From: an uncultured Methanobrevibacter sp.
GTDB taxonomy: Archaea > Methanobacteriota > Methanobacteria > Methanobacteriales > Methanobacteriaceae
DNA length: 33,040 nucleotides
Assembly: GCF_937898925.1 (NCBI RefSeq)
Contig: NZ_CALDKF010000040.1
Coordinates: 1-33,040 of the forward strand
Reading direction: 5' to 3'
Shown: piece after piece, positions 1 through 9,085 of the stretch
Layout of the letters: each line of letters begins with the position of its first letter
Numbering within the stretch: the stretch's first letter is position 1
Position numbers and translations under genes: made by a program
The notes under the pieces: generated by a model
The model's database searches: none
The model's input: the letters and a program-made list of their open reading frames with translations, nothing else
What the model was told of the DNA's origin: nothing

Positions 1-110
1 AAATTTTATTGTTTATTACAATTTTTACTATTTTTTATGATTTTTTATTATTTTGTCAATATTGTTTCTCTTAATCTTATTTCTCTTAAAAGAAAAAACA
101 ACAAATTTAT

Positions 111-118
111 AATATCTT
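111..118 (+). promoter_or_regulatory. Putative TATA box of pyruvate kinase
   Basis: A TTTATAAT-like element lies about 50 bases before the pyruvate kinase start. Archaeal transcription usually starts about 25 bases downstream of the box, giving a leader of roughly 25 bases that contains the SD site GGAGAT. Called by eye in AT-rich DNA, so uncertain. Confidence 0.35.
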
Positions 119-163
119 CAAACATAATATCCATATAAATGATTACTTTTTGGAGATGCTAAT

Positions 164-1573
164 TTGAAAAAGACAAAGATTATAGCAAGCATTGGTCCAG
201 CATCTGATTCTGTTGAAACAATGACTGAAATGGTTAATAACGGCATGGATTGTGCACGCATTAACCTTAGTCACGCTACAGAAGAGAGCATATTGAAAAC
301 AATAGAAGTTATCAGGGAAGTTCGCAAGATATGCAATCGGCCTATTGCCATTATGTATGACACCAAAGGGCCGGAATTCAGAACATTGGAATTTGAATCT
401 GAAGGAGTGACTCTACAAAAGGGAGATCCCATTAGGATGAGCAAAACATGCATACTCGGAAATAAAGAAGAATTCGGAGTCAATCATAGTGAAGCAATCG
501 ACCTGATAGAAGTTGGAAACAAGGTGCTTATAGACAATGCTCTTCTTGAATTGGAAGTCATAGAAAAGCAAGAGGACCATGTTGTTTTGGAAGCTTTAGG
601 AGACGGAGACATTAAAAACCATAAGACAGTTAATGTTCCTGGAGTTGACTTGAAATTGGATTTCATTAGCGAAGCTGATGAAAGGGATATCTCCTTTGCA
701 GCAAAGCATTCCTGTGACTATTTGGCTTTATCCTTTGTAACTTCAAAAGAGGATGTTATTGCAGCACGTGAAATAATTGAAGAATCAAGTGGAGATGCTC
801 TAATCATTTCAAAAATTGAAAGCAACAAGGGAATTGAAAATATAGATGAGATCATTGAAGCCTCTGATGGAATCATGGTGGCTCGTGGAGACTTGGGAGT
901 GGAAGTTTCACTGGAGAAATTGCCAATGCTTCAAAAGGGAATCATTAAAAAATGCCGTGAAAAGGGCAAATTCGCTATCGTTGCTACTGAAATGCTTGCT
1001 TCAATGTATGAAAGCCCAAGGCCTACAAGAGCTGAAGTTTCAGACGTGGCTAATGCAATATTGGACGGAACCGATTGCGTCATGCTATCTGGAGAAACCA
1101 CTGTCGGAAAGCATCCTGTGGAATCCGTTGAAATAATGAGCAGAATCTGCAAATATGTTGAATCAACTATCGATTATACAAAGCATACTGCATATAAGGG
1201 AACAATAGAAGTTAGCGATACAATTGCCAAATTGGTTATAGAGGCAGTTGAATATTTAGACATTAAATTGATAGTTACACCTACCATGACCGGTTACACT
1301 GCACGTAAGATCAGTAATTTCAGGCCAAACCCCATTATATTAGCTTGCTGCCCATCTAAGCATATTGCAGAGAAAGTGGTTTTGAACTTTGGAGTTAAGG
1401 CTGTGATAACAGACATATTCAGCAACACCTCAGAAATGGCAAGAAACCTTAAGAAAATAGCTAAAGAGGAATTCAATTTAAATAAAGGGGATTTAATAGT
1501 GATTACTGGAGGATTCCCATTAGGAGAAAGTGAAAAAACCAATTCCATAAGAATAGCAGAAATAGATTTCTAA
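164..1573 (+). CDS. pyk: Pyruvate kinase
   Basis: Catalyses phosphoenolpyruvate + ADP to pyruvate + ATP in the cytosol, the last step of glycolysis. The 469 residues match a normal short pyruvate kinase without a C-terminal PEP-utilising extension. Visible motifs are ARINLSH (31-37), the nucleotide/substrate loop MYDTKGPEFRT (64-74), the catalytic lysine segment ISKIES (K217, metal ligand E219), ARGDLG with metal ligand D243, ATEMLASM (274-281) and SGETT (309-313). The start codon is TTG; it is chosen because GGAGAT sits at the right distance upstream and the only nearby ATG (inside the SD) is out of frame and stops after three codons. A T7 run at 1664-1670 follows the gene. Identity is secure from the motifs. 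Confidence 0.95.
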   Translation: MKKTKIIASIGPASDSVETMTEMVNNGMDCARINLSHATEESILKTIEVIREVRKICNRPIAIMYDTKGPEFRTLEFESEGVTLQKGDPIRMSKTCILGNKEEFGVNHSEAIDLIEVGNKVLIDNALLELEVIEKQEDHVVLEALGDGDIKNHKTVNVPGVDLKLDFISEADERDISFAAKHSCDYLALSFVTSKEDVIAAREIIEESSGDALIISKIESNKGIENIDEIIEASDGIMVARGDLGVEVSLEKLPMLQKGIIKKCREKGKFAIVATEMLASMYESPRPTRAEVSDVANAILDGTDCVMLSGETTVGKHPVESVEIMSRICKYVESTIDYTKHTAYKGTIEVSDTIAKLVIEAVEYLDIKLIVTPTMTGYTARKISNFRPNPIILACCPSKHIAEKVVLNFGVKAVITDIFSNTSEMARNLKKIAKEEFNLNKGDLIVITGGFPLGESEKTNSIRIAEIDF

Positions 1574-1663
1574 AAATGGAAACCTATATCAAAATCAAGA
1601 TTTAAAAACTTATTAATCAGTTCAATGATAAATAGTATTGAAATTAGTGTGTTTAATTTAATC

Positions 1664-1670
1664 TTTTTTT
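1664..1670 (+). terminator. Oligo-T terminator after pyruvate kinase
   Basis: A run of seven T on the coding strand about 90 bases after the pyruvate kinase stop and 40 before the next start. Archaeal terminators are typically U-runs without an obligatory hairpin; none is obvious here. Confidence 0.35.
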
Positions 1671-1709
1671 AATTAAAATAAATGTAAATATTACTGCAAA
1701 GGTTTTAAT

Positions 1710-3455
1710 ATGAACTATCCAAGATTGTATGAAAATGATGTTTTAGAAGAAGAGATATATGATATTGTTTGCGAAGGCCAAGATTATATTGAAGCCATTA
1801 GAGAAAACAATTCTTACCCATATCACTATTTCCTTTCTCCAATAAGACACAACCTCTTTCAATGGTATCCATTTAAAAAAGAGGGAAGCTTACTGGAAAT
1901 AGGAGCAGGATATGGCCAATTAACCTCATTATTCACAAAAAAGCTTGATCATGTTGTTGCTGTGGAAGATAGCCAGTCCAAATGCAATCTCATTTCCAAA
2001 AGAGCTGAAGATGCAACTGTTTTGCTTTCTGACTTTGATGATATTGAGTTGGATGAAAAATTCGATTATATCGTTTTATGCAATATCTTTGAATATGCAA
2101 AATCCTTTGTTGAGTCTGAAAACCCTTATGTGGACTATCTAAACTATCTTAAAGGATTTTTAAAGGAAGATGGAGTCATCTTGCTTGCTATAAGCAATCG
2201 TATAGGATTGAAATACTTTGCAGGATATGAAGAGGAACATACAAATCGCTTGTTCAGTGGAATCAATGGATATGAAAATGAAGATTCCGTTCAAACATTT
2301 ACAAAAAATGAGCTTGAAAACATCATAACAAATGCAGGTTTTCCCAATTACAAGTTCTTTTACCCATATCCAGATCATGAATTCCCTGAACTTGTCAATA
2401 CTGACAAATTGATAAATGAAATTCCATTTACAGGAGCGATTGAGTTTTCAAGGAAAAGATATATCCTTTTTGATGAAAACAATCTCAATTTGGCATTATC
2501 AGAAGATAATCTATCCCAATATTTTGCCAATTCATTCCTCGTTGAAATCAGGAAATCAGATAATGATTATCCAACCGATAATATGGATTTAATAAAAATA
2601 GGTGCACAACGAAAAGAGGAATTTAACATTTATACAATCATTTGGTCTGATGGAAAAGTATCAAAAACACCTATTTCAGCAAAAGCAAATGATCACATAA
2701 AAAGAATGGTTGAAGGAAGCAAATACGATATAGGGAAAATCAAATGCTTGGATGCTGAACTTATAGATGATTCCTTGTATTATGATTTCATAAATCAAAA
2801 ATCCTGTGAATACATGATTCTTGACTTTATTGCTAAAAACGATAAGGTGAAATTCTTTGAATTGATAGAAGATGTATATGATGCCTTGTTTTATAATTCC
2901 TTTGAAAGCGACGAATATGGCACTAAAGAGTTCCTAAAAGTCTTCAAAGAGAAATCTGACATTAAATTCCATTGCCATGAAAAATCATATCTTGATGTGA
3001 TATTAGGCAACATGTTTATAATTGATGGAAAATTCACCGTTATTGATTACGAATGGATTTATGATTTCCCTATTCCTTTGGAATATATATTCTATAGGAC
3101 ATTCAGTTATCATTTTTACAGCAGCAAATCATTTAGGGAATTCACAAGCTTTGAAGAGATATTTGAGCATTTCAATTTAGATACTGAAAATCTGAAATTA
3201 TTCAAGAGATGGGAACTCAATTTCCTAGGATACATATTGAATCGTCCACCATTAACAAGATCTGAAATAATGCCTTTAGAAGATGTGGAAAAAATAGATT
3301 TGCTTCAAAAGGAAATTGAATTGAAGAATAAGGAGATAATAAAGAAAAATAAAATGATTAATAAGAAAGATAAAGAATTAAAAAGCTTATTAAATTCAAA
3401 TTCATGGAAAATAACAAAGCCATTAAGAAAGTTTAAATCAATTTTTAAAAAATAG
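1710..3455 (+). CDS. WbdD-like methyltransferase / kinase-like / coiled-coil protein
   Basis: Three regions are visible. Residues about 45-225 form a class I SAM-dependent methyltransferase, with the glycine-rich loop LLEIGAGYG (61-69) and acidic E86. Residues about 290-470 look like a small-molecule kinase fold: an N-lobe strand pair near 305-325 with candidate lysines, then YLDVILGN (427-434), which fits HRDxxxxN with D429 and N434, then VIDYEW, where D446 would be the metal-binding aspartate. Residues about 525-560 are a Lys/Glu/Ile coiled coil, followed by the basic amphipathic tail SWKITKPLR (565-573). The same order occurs in bacterial WbdD, which methylates/phosphorylates O-antigen ends and uses its coiled coil as a length ruler. 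A role in capping or modifying a surface glycan is inference. The glycosyltransferase at 12354-13541 has the same tail. The SD is AGGT. No signal peptide is seen. Confidence 0.7.
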   Translation: MNYPRLYENDVLEEEIYDIVCEGQDYIEAIRENNSYPYHYFLSPIRHNLFQWYPFKKEGSLLEIGAGYGQLTSLFTKKLDHVVAVEDSQSKCNLISKRAEDATVLLSDFDDIELDEKFDYIVLCNIFEYAKSFVESENPYVDYLNYLKGFLKEDGVILLAISNRIGLKYFAGYEEEHTNRLFSGINGYENEDSVQTFTKNELENIITNAGFPNYKFFYPYPDHEFPELVNTDKLINEIPFTGAIEFSRKRYILFDENNLNLALSEDNLSQYFANSFLVEIRKSDNDYPTDNMDLIKIGAQRKEEFNIYTIIWSDGKVSKTPISAKANDHIKRMVEGSKYDIGKIKCLDAELIDDSLYYDFINQKSCEYMILDFIAKNDKVKFFELIEDVYDALFYNSFESDEYGTKEFLKVFKEKSDIKFHCHEKSYLDVILGNMFIIDGKFTVIDYEWIYDFPIPLEYIFYRTFSYHFYSSKSFREFTSFEEIFEHFNLDTENLKLFKRWELNFLGYILNRPPLTRSEIMPLEDVEKIDLLQKEIELKNKEIIKKNKMINKKDKELKSLLNSNSWKITKPLRKFKSIFKK

Positions 3456-3508
3456 ATAATAAAAATGTAAAAATATAAAAAATATAAAAATAGAGAAAAA
3501 GAGAAAAG

Positions 3509-3541
3509 AAAAAGTTTTATCAAACTTTTTTTTAAAAGTTT
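3509..3541. terminator. Bidirectional terminator between convergent genes
   Basis: AAAAAGTTT and AAACTTTTT pair around a TATC loop and run into eight T on the + strand, fitting termination of the gene ending at 3455. On the - strand, CAAACTTT and AAAGTTTG form an overlapping hairpin followed by T-rich sequence, fitting termination of purA. The two genes converge here. Confidence 0.6.
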
Positions 3542-3545
3542 GGAA

Positions 3546-4565
3546 TTATAATAACTCTTTTCTTAAGTCAATAGTGTCCTTTAAGTCTGGTCCAGTTGAA
3601 ATGATTGTTACTGGAACTCCAGTCTCTTGTTCTATTTCTGAAATGAAAGCCTTGGTTTCTGCAGACAATTCACCATAATCCTGTACACGAGCACAGTCAA
3701 ATAACTTATCAACACAGGTTAGAGCTATTTGGGTAGCTCCATTTATTCTACAGGATTCCTTAGCAAGTTCCATATCGAAGTAACCGATTCTTCTACGTCT
3801 TCCAGTTACAACACCATACTCTTCAAGACCTTTGCTTTCAGCTTCCTCTTGAGTCATTTCTGTTGGGAAAGGACCTTCTCCAACACGGGAAATGTAGGAT
3901 TTGAATACATTGATGACCTCATCCACTTTAGTTGGCCCTACACCCACATCTGCTGCAAAAGTTGATGCAGTGGTGTCTTTGCTGGTTACAAATGGATATG
4001 AACCGTAATAAAGTGAAAGTGCAAATCCTTGGGAACCTTCAATGAATACGTCTTCCCCATTATCAATAGCTTCATTGCATGCGAGAGAGACATCAGCAAG
4101 GTAATCTTCAAGTTCAGGAACATCTTTTGCAAGGCCAACTGACCTCATTACACGGTCTGAATTAGCTGGTCCGCAACCAGATCCTGTACTTCCAATCTTT
4201 TTAGCCAAATGTTCGGAATTTTTATCTCTTGACATGTGCTCTTCAGTGATTATAGCACATCTTGGGTCTACAACCATTCTTTCCTTTACATTGTATTTCT
4301 TCAAGTCTTCGAATTCCTTAAATAAAACATCTGGGTTTACTAAAACTCCTGCACCGATCATGAGTTTAGCGTCTTTATGAACAAAACCAGATGGAGTTAA
4401 TCTTAAACCATATTTTTCTCCATTGAATTCAACAGAATGCCCTGCATTTGGTCCAACACCTGCACGGGCAATAATGCTTGGCTTATCATTATCACAGAGA
4501 TAGGTAATGCATTTTCCTTTACCTTCATCTCCCCAAGCTCCACCAACTAGTATACTACAAGTCAT
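3546..4565 (-). CDS. purA: Adenylosuccinate synthetase
   Basis: Joins IMP and aspartate with GTP hydrolysis to make adenylosuccinate, the committed step to AMP; cytosolic. The N-terminal P-loop-like signature GGAWGDEGKGK (8-18) carries the catalytic D13, and the PNAGHSV segment carries the conserved His. At 339 residues it is shorter than the roughly 430-residue bacterial and eukaryotic enzymes but matches the short archaeal form. The start is supported by GGAGAT a few bases upstream. It is transcribed alone: the preceding 290 bases contain a TATA-like box and the 3' end converges on a terminator. Confidence 0.95.
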   Translation of the reverse strand: MTCSILVGGAWGDEGKGKCITYLCDNDKPSIIARAGVGPNAGHSVEFNGEKYGLRLTPSGFVHKDAKLMIGAGVLVNPDVLFKEFEDLKKYNVKERMVVDPRCAIITEEHMSRDKNSEHLAKKIGSTGSGCGPANSDRVMRSVGLAKDVPELEDYLADVSLACNEAIDNGEDVFIEGSQGFALSLYYGSYPFVTSKDTTASTFAADVGVGPTKVDEVINVFKSYISRVGEGPFPTEMTQEEAESKGLEEYGVVTGRRRRIGYFDMELAKESCRINGATQIALTCVDKLFDCARVQDYGELSAETKAFISEIEQETGVPVTIISTGPDLKDTIDLRKELL

Positions 4566-4856
4566 TTAAAATCTCCTTTTTAAAATTATTTTTAGTTAGT
4601 TTTGATAGTTTTTATATAGTCTTAAGCATAGTTTAAATAATTGTTTAAATATTATAATTTTAATTAGTTTTTTAGTATAATCTTAAGTACAATTTTAAGT
4701 ATAGTAAGTTGTTAAATATAGTTCAATAACCATATATATTTTATTTTTTAACATTAATAAATATTATCATGACATGAAAATTTATAAAAAATAGCTTGAA
4801 ATAATTATACAAAAATATAGAAAAATAGTGGAATCCAATAGGAAAAGTGAAGATTT
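4566..4856. promoter_or_regulatory. purA upstream spacer with TATA-like box
   Basis: This spacer lies between the end of the unknown gene at 4857 and the purA start. On the - strand a TATATAAA-like box occurs at about 4611-4618, placing transcription start near 4585-4590 and giving a short leader. Further upstream, TTAAG/CTTAA motifs recur around 4620, 4682 and 4695 and could form weak inverted repeats (CTTAA...TTAAG). No RNA gene or further ORF is seen. Confidence 0.35.
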
Positions 4857-5399
4857 TTAAGCATCTTCCAATATTTCCAATAGCTTTTGAAGATAGAGGT
4901 ATCTCTCGTATTTGAATTGCTCATTGCTTGCTAAAAAGGCATCCAAGACATGTGAATTCATTTGCCGCAAAATGGATAACTGAATAATGTTCTTTACATC
5001 CTCATCAATCTTTCCCTGAAGAATCAATTGCCCAAAACCAGTGGCAATTATTGTATAATCAAGACTCATCAATTCCTCATAAAAATCCATATCCTGGATG
5101 ATTTTCAATATATTTTCACTTTCAATGATGTCATCGTTAAAGTCTTCCAATTCCAAATCCCAAGACTCTAAAATCCATATGAAACATTCGATTATTGGAG
5201 TTTTTGGATTTTCAGCCAACCAGTTTGATATTTCACAAAATGCAATATACGCCTCTTCACATCCAAAAGGAGAAAGTTCATCAGTGGCATCCCAGAAGAA
5301 TTTATAGTCAGCAATCTCTACTGCACGCTTATTAGGCACTTCTCCAAAGAAATGGCTGTTGTCTTCCAAATAGTTATAACCTTTTTTCAATTGTTCCAT
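4857..5399 (-). CDS. Acidic helical protein of unknown function
   Basis: A 180-residue soluble, acidic, apparently all-helical protein. I do not recognise a family with confidence. The segment ADYKFFWDATDELSPFG (about 30-46) is the most distinctive and could be searched. There is no signal peptide or membrane segment. The start is well supported: TTTGGTGTATTTATGG is the same leader sequence seen before the glycosyltransferase at 13541. It is the last of four consecutive small acidic genes on this strand (7466 to 4857), 38 bases after the previous one, so probably co-transcribed with them. Two of those neighbours match DUF6882 and DUF6891. Confidence 0.75.
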   Translation of the reverse strand: MEQLKKGYNYLEDNSHFFGEVPNKRAVEIADYKFFWDATDELSPFGCEEAYIAFCEISNWLAENPKTPIIECFIWILESWDLELEDFNDDIIESENILKIIQDMDFYEELMSLDYTIIATGFGQLILQGKIDEDVKNIIQLSILRQMNSHVLDAFLASNEQFKYERYLYLQKLLEILEDA

Positions 5400-5436
5400 A
5401 AATACACCAAAACGCTTACTTTAGAGAGAATCAAAA

Positions 5437-6081
5437 TCATACTTCCTTTAGAGGAAACTCTTCGCAAAGAGGATCTTCATCATACTCCTTATCAGTTCCT
5501 TTCTTGTTCCAGTAATCCAAATAATACATCATCCAAGTATTTGAAACCCTTTTAATCTCATCATCATCCAATGCTTCAAAATCATTAAAGAAATTGATGA
5601 AGTCTCCACCTACAGCAATAGCTATTTCCTCACATTCAAAGGACAATATGAAATCATTATTCTCATTCTCATTTCTTTTATCTGCAAAAACCTTTTTAAA
5701 CTTGTATTTTGCTTCAATTTCGGTTAAATAATCATGATTCTGGAATTTGAATCCCTTGACTTTTTTTGAAAATTCCTGATAGAAATAGGGATATCTTAAA
5801 TAGAGATATTCATTGGAATTCAACAATTGATTCAGATAATCATCATCAAATCTTAAGAAATCAAGATTTTCCTTTTCATTAAAGAACAATGCCAAATAAA
5901 TGTTTTGACCAAATCGAATGGCTAATTCTCCCCTATATGAATTGTCTAAAATAGGCCTTGAGGATAATTTGAGATTCTCAAATTCAAGATAAAGTGAATT
6001 TGAATTGTCATCTATTTCAAGCCAAACCCATTTTCCCTGTGAAATGGCATCTTCAATAATATCTTTGGATCTATTGTTCAT
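5437..6081 (-). CDS. Acidic protein of unknown function
   Basis: About 214 residues, rich in Asp, Glu, Asn, Phe and Tyr, without signal peptide or membrane segment; family not recognised. The N-terminal part alternates hydrophobic and polar residues (WVWLEIDDNSNSLYLEF), suggesting a beta-rich domain, and the C-terminal part is helical. The open frame could begin with GTG at 6090, but GTGAAGAAAATG matches the local pattern in which GTGA acts as SD, so ATG at 6081 is preferred. With that start it overlaps the stop of the DUF6891 gene by 11 bases, suggesting translational coupling. Confidence 0.75.
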   Translation of the reverse strand: MNNRSKDIIEDAISQGKWVWLEIDDNSNSLYLEFENLKLSSRPILDNSYRGELAIRFGQNIYLALFFNEKENLDFLRFDDDYLNQLLNSNEYLYLRYPYFYQEFSKKVKGFKFQNHDYLTEIEAKYKFKKVFADKRNENENNDFILSFECEEIAIAVGGDFINFFNDFEALDDDEIKRVSNTWMMYYLDYWNKKGTDKEYDEDPLCEEFPLKEV

Positions 6082-6700
6082 TTTCTTCACTGTTTAATCT
6101 AATAAAGTCTTCAAGGGCTCCATCCATTGAATAATCCTTTCCATCATATTTCTTTTTCCAATTGAAATTTTCTATTTCAATTATTTCATCTACGGATTCA
6201 GCCCAATTGATTTCAAAACCATAGTCTTTCAAGGTTTTAACAATCTTTTTAGCTATTTCCAAACCTTTCTTTTCATCATATTCAAAATCACCAAATGCAA
6301 TATTCAATGCATTCTCCTCAATTGCAATTTCAATGTCTTCAAAGGTATAGAAACAAAATCCTATAGGTTCATACTTATTGTTTTTCAAATGTGTAAACAG
6401 TTCAAATGAATCCTGAATCCCCTCTTCAATGTCATAACCGGCATTATGAATGGAAATGATCTTTTCCCTTGTCAAATCATCAAAGGCCTTGCTTAATTTG
6501 ATAAAATCATCTGAATCCTCTTTCAATTCCTCTAGATTTTCCTTATTTTCCAAAAGAAGATTTGAAATAAGATCTTTAGAAATATCCTCTTCAATAAACT
6601 CATCATCAATTATCTCTAAAATCTCATCATCACTATAAAATCCAATTTTAATCAATAGCTGAATTTCATAATTGATCTCATCAATCAGTTCCTTATCCAT
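6071..6700 (-). CDS. DUF6891-like protein
   Basis: A 209-residue acidic soluble protein. Residues 78-183 carry the landmarks I associate with DUF6891: HNAGYDIEEG (85-94), GFCFY (114-118), LNIAFGDF (132-139) and a late NW (180-181) after a strand ending INW. The biochemical function of that family is unknown to me. Its members often sit among small immunity-like or toxin-associated proteins in bacteria, which is context only. The frame opens at 6712 with ATGGGTG, but GGGTGTTATTATG makes ATG at 6700 the better start, with GGTG as SD. The next gene overlaps its 3' end by 11 bases. Confidence 0.75.
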   Translation of the reverse strand: MDKELIDEINYEIQLLIKIGFYSDDEILEIIDDEFIEEDISKDLISNLLLENKENLEELKEDSDDFIKLSKAFDDLTREKIISIHNAGYDIEEGIQDSFELFTHLKNNKYEPIGFCFYTFEDIEIAIEENALNIAFGDFEYDEKKGLEIAKKIVKTLKDYGFEINWAESVDEIIEIENFNWKKKYDGKDYSMDGALEDFIRLNSEENEQ

Positions 6701-6785
6701 AATAACACCCATTAGACTTTAATTAGATAAATATAAGCAAATTATAAAAAAAGTAGAAAAATAAAAAATAAAAAAATAGGAATCA

Positions 6786-7466
6786 TTAAGCCCTAATGAT
6801 TTTAATGGTATAAATGTTTTTTCTTTCAGTCAAAGTGACAACTATCCTGTCATCTCCAACCTTAACAATACAAAACTCATCTCTGTACTTGTATTCATAA
6901 CCTTTAATTTCAGAATAACCTCTCAAAGCCTTTAAATGATTTACTTCAAATTTACGATGGAAATCATTAATGACATTTGCAAATACGTCAATATCATCAG
7001 TGATCTCTATCTCATCAGACTCAATGGTTACAAAGAAAACAAAGCCTCCATAATTAACAGCACAATATGCATCATTGCTAAAGAGGGAAGATACTGTCAT
7101 ATTCAATATATGAGCTTCAGTCAAGTTTGCTGAGAATACATTTTCAGAAAATTGGGGAACATTCTGTTCTTGGCCAAATTCCTTTATAGCCTTTGCCTCT
7201 TCAATAAAGTCTTCTGGAAAACCTATATCCTTATTATCCCATGCCCATGACCATGTATCCTCATCAGGGTCCAAGAATCCAATCAATTGAATAGGAAATT
7301 CCTTTTCGCCAAATTTGACAATTCCCTTTTCAATATCCAATTCAGGTTCAGCATCTCCAACAATGTCTGATAATATTTCCTGCTTTTCTAATGCCAAAGC
7401 ACCATATTTAGAGAATAAATCCTGTAAATCATCATTTTCTTCAATTAATAAAGAATTAACTTCCAT
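6786..7466 (-). CDS. DUF6882-like protein
   Basis: A 226-residue acidic soluble protein. The segment FPIQLIGFLDP followed by TWSWAWDN (71-78) is the hallmark I associate with DUF6882, where a W-x-W-a-W-x-N core follows an LGS-type strand; the following ...FGQEQNVPQF segment also fits the family. Function unknown. The frame opens at 7526, adding a hydrophobic stretch (residues 2-16 of the long form) that could be mistaken for a signal anchor. GGTGAAAAAATG makes ATG at 7466 the likely start, so that stretch is probably untranslated leader. It is the first gene of the four-gene acidic cluster and is followed by the DUF6891 gene. Confidence 0.8.
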   Translation of the reverse strand: MEVNSLLIEENDDLQDLFSKYGALALEKQEILSDIVGDAEPELDIEKGIVKFGEKEFPIQLIGFLDPDEDTWSWAWDNKDIGFPEDFIEEAKAIKEFGQEQNVPQFSENVFSANLTEAHILNMTVSSLFSNDAYCAVNYGGFVFFVTIESDEIEITDDIDVFANVINDFHRKFEVNHLKALRGYSEIKGYEYKYRDEFCIVKVGDDRIVVTLTERKNIYTIKIIRA

Positions 7467-7546
7467 TTTTTCACCAATAAAATAATAAATATAAAATAAA
7501 ATAGAAATGAGAAGAATATAACTCAAATTATCAAAGATTAGAAAAT

Positions 7547-8779
7547 CTAGAAGGATAATTTAGAGATTCTACTCATAGCTTCCTTAGTGTTTTCTAAAGT
7601 GTTGAATGCAGTTAATCTTAAGTAACCTTCACCGCTTGGACCGAATCCGGAACCAGGAGTGCCTACAATATTAGCCTCTTCCAAGAGCAAATCAAAGAAG
7701 TCCCAGGATTCCATGTCGTTTGGAGTCTTTACCCAAATGTAAGGGGAGTTCACTCCACCATAAACATTCAATCCAATATCGGATAAGCTTTCACGAATGA
7801 TTTTAGCATTTTCCAAGTAATATTCAATGTTTGCCATGATTTCCTTTTGTCCTTCTTCAGTGTAAACTGCTTCTGCAGCCTTTTGGACAGGATAGGAAAC
7901 ACCATTGAACTTAGTGGTTTGTCTTCTGTTCCATAATGCATTTACTGATTGCTCAATGCCTTCAGCATCCTTAATCTTGATATCCTTAGGAACAACTGTG
8001 TAAGCACAACGTGTACCAGTGAATCCTGCAGTTTTTGAAAAACTTCTGAATTCAATAGCAACTTCCTTTGCACCATCGATTTCATAGATTGTATGAGGCA
8101 CATCATCTTCGGTGATGAAAACTTCATATGCTGCATCGAATAGGATAAGAGCATCATTTTCCTTAGCGTACTCTACAAATTTAGCCAATTGGTCTTTTGT
8201 TAAAGTGGTTCCGGTTGGGTTGTTTGGGAAACAGAGATAGATTAAATCCACTGGTTCTGAAGGAAGTTCCGGAACGAAGTCATTTTCTTCTGTGCAAGGA
8301 AGGTAAATGATATTCTCATACATTCCATCATCTTTAATGTTGCCTGACCTTCCTGCCATAACATTGGTGTCAACATATACTGGATAAACAGGGTCAGTAA
8401 CTGCAATCACATTATCCAATGCGAATATTTCCTGAATGTTACCTGTATCACATTTTGCACCGTCGGAAATGAACACTTCATCAAGGTCTAAGTCCACTCC
8501 CCATTTATTAAAGTCATTTTTAATGATAGCTTCAGCTAAAAAGTCATAACCTTGTTCTGGACCGTAACCCATAAAGGTGTCACCATCTGCCATTTCATCA
8601 ACAGCATCTTTGAAAGCCTTGATTACAGTTGGGACTAAAGGTTTTGTAACATCTCCAATACCCATTTTAATAACGTTTTTATCTGGATTTTCTTCCATGT
8701 ATTTAGCTGCACGTCTATTTACTTCAACAAAAAGATAACTATTTTGCAATAAAAGATAGTTTTCATTAATTTTAACCAT
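7547..8779 (-). CDS. dapL: LL-diaminopimelate aminotransferase
   Basis: Converts L-tetrahydrodipicolinate directly to LL-diaminopimelate with glutamate as amino donor, the short route to lysine found in methanogens, plants and Chlamydia; cytosolic, PLP dependent. The 410 residues fit the family. Visible are GIGDVTKPL (40-48), GYGPEQGY (71-78), CFPNNPTG (183-190), DAAYE (215-219) and the PLP lysine K249 in SFSKTAGFTGTR. The start is supported by GAGGTAAAAACATG. In an organism with pseudomurein rather than murein, the product presumably serves lysine synthesis. It is divergent from the gene at 9247. Confidence 0.93.
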   Translation of the reverse strand: MVKINENYLLLQNSYLFVEVNRRAAKYMEENPDKNVIKMGIGDVTKPLVPTVIKAFKDAVDEMADGDTFMGYGPEQGYDFLAEAIIKNDFNKWGVDLDLDEVFISDGAKCDTGNIQEIFALDNVIAVTDPVYPVYVDTNVMAGRSGNIKDDGMYENIIYLPCTEENDFVPELPSEPVDLIYLCFPNNPTGTTLTKDQLAKFVEYAKENDALILFDAAYEVFITEDDVPHTIYEIDGAKEVAIEFRSFSKTAGFTGTRCAYTVVPKDIKIKDAEGIEQSVNALWNRRQTTKFNGVSYPVQKAAEAVYTEEGQKEIMANIEYYLENAKIIRESLSDIGLNVYGGVNSPYIWVKTPNDMESWDFFDLLLEEANIVGTPGSGFGPSGEGYLRLTAFNTLENTKEAMSRISKLSF

Positions 8780-9057
8780 GTTTTTACCTCAGACTAATTT
8801 AAAAATTTAAATAATTAAAATCATTAGTTAATAAAAATCTAAAACACCAAAATTACAATTAATATAATCCCACTTCGAATAACTAAAATCTCTAAAATTA
8901 ACTTAATTAATAATTTCTAACTAGATTTCTAACTATTTAACACTTAATTATTTATTAAATATATTATTTAAAATTGTGTATTAAAAAGGGAAAAACTTGG
9001 AAAAATCATACAAATTTTTAAAAAGTTATGCCTCTTAAAAAAAATATAAAACTAATG

Positions 9058-9065
9058 TATAAATA
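9058..9065 (+). promoter_or_regulatory. Putative TATA box of the gene at 9247
   Basis: TATAAATA, the best match to an archaeal TATA box in this spacer. A start about 25 bases downstream (near 9085-9090) would make a leader of about 160 bases carrying both hairpin regions described next. Confidence 0.5.
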
Positions 9066-9085
9066 AAATAAAAAAGATATACATA

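Noticed and set aside
7467..7526. Signal anchor on the DUF6882-like protein
   Set aside because: The hydrophobic stretch exists only if translation starts at 7526, where no SD is seen; GGTGAAAAAATG at 7466 is the better start.
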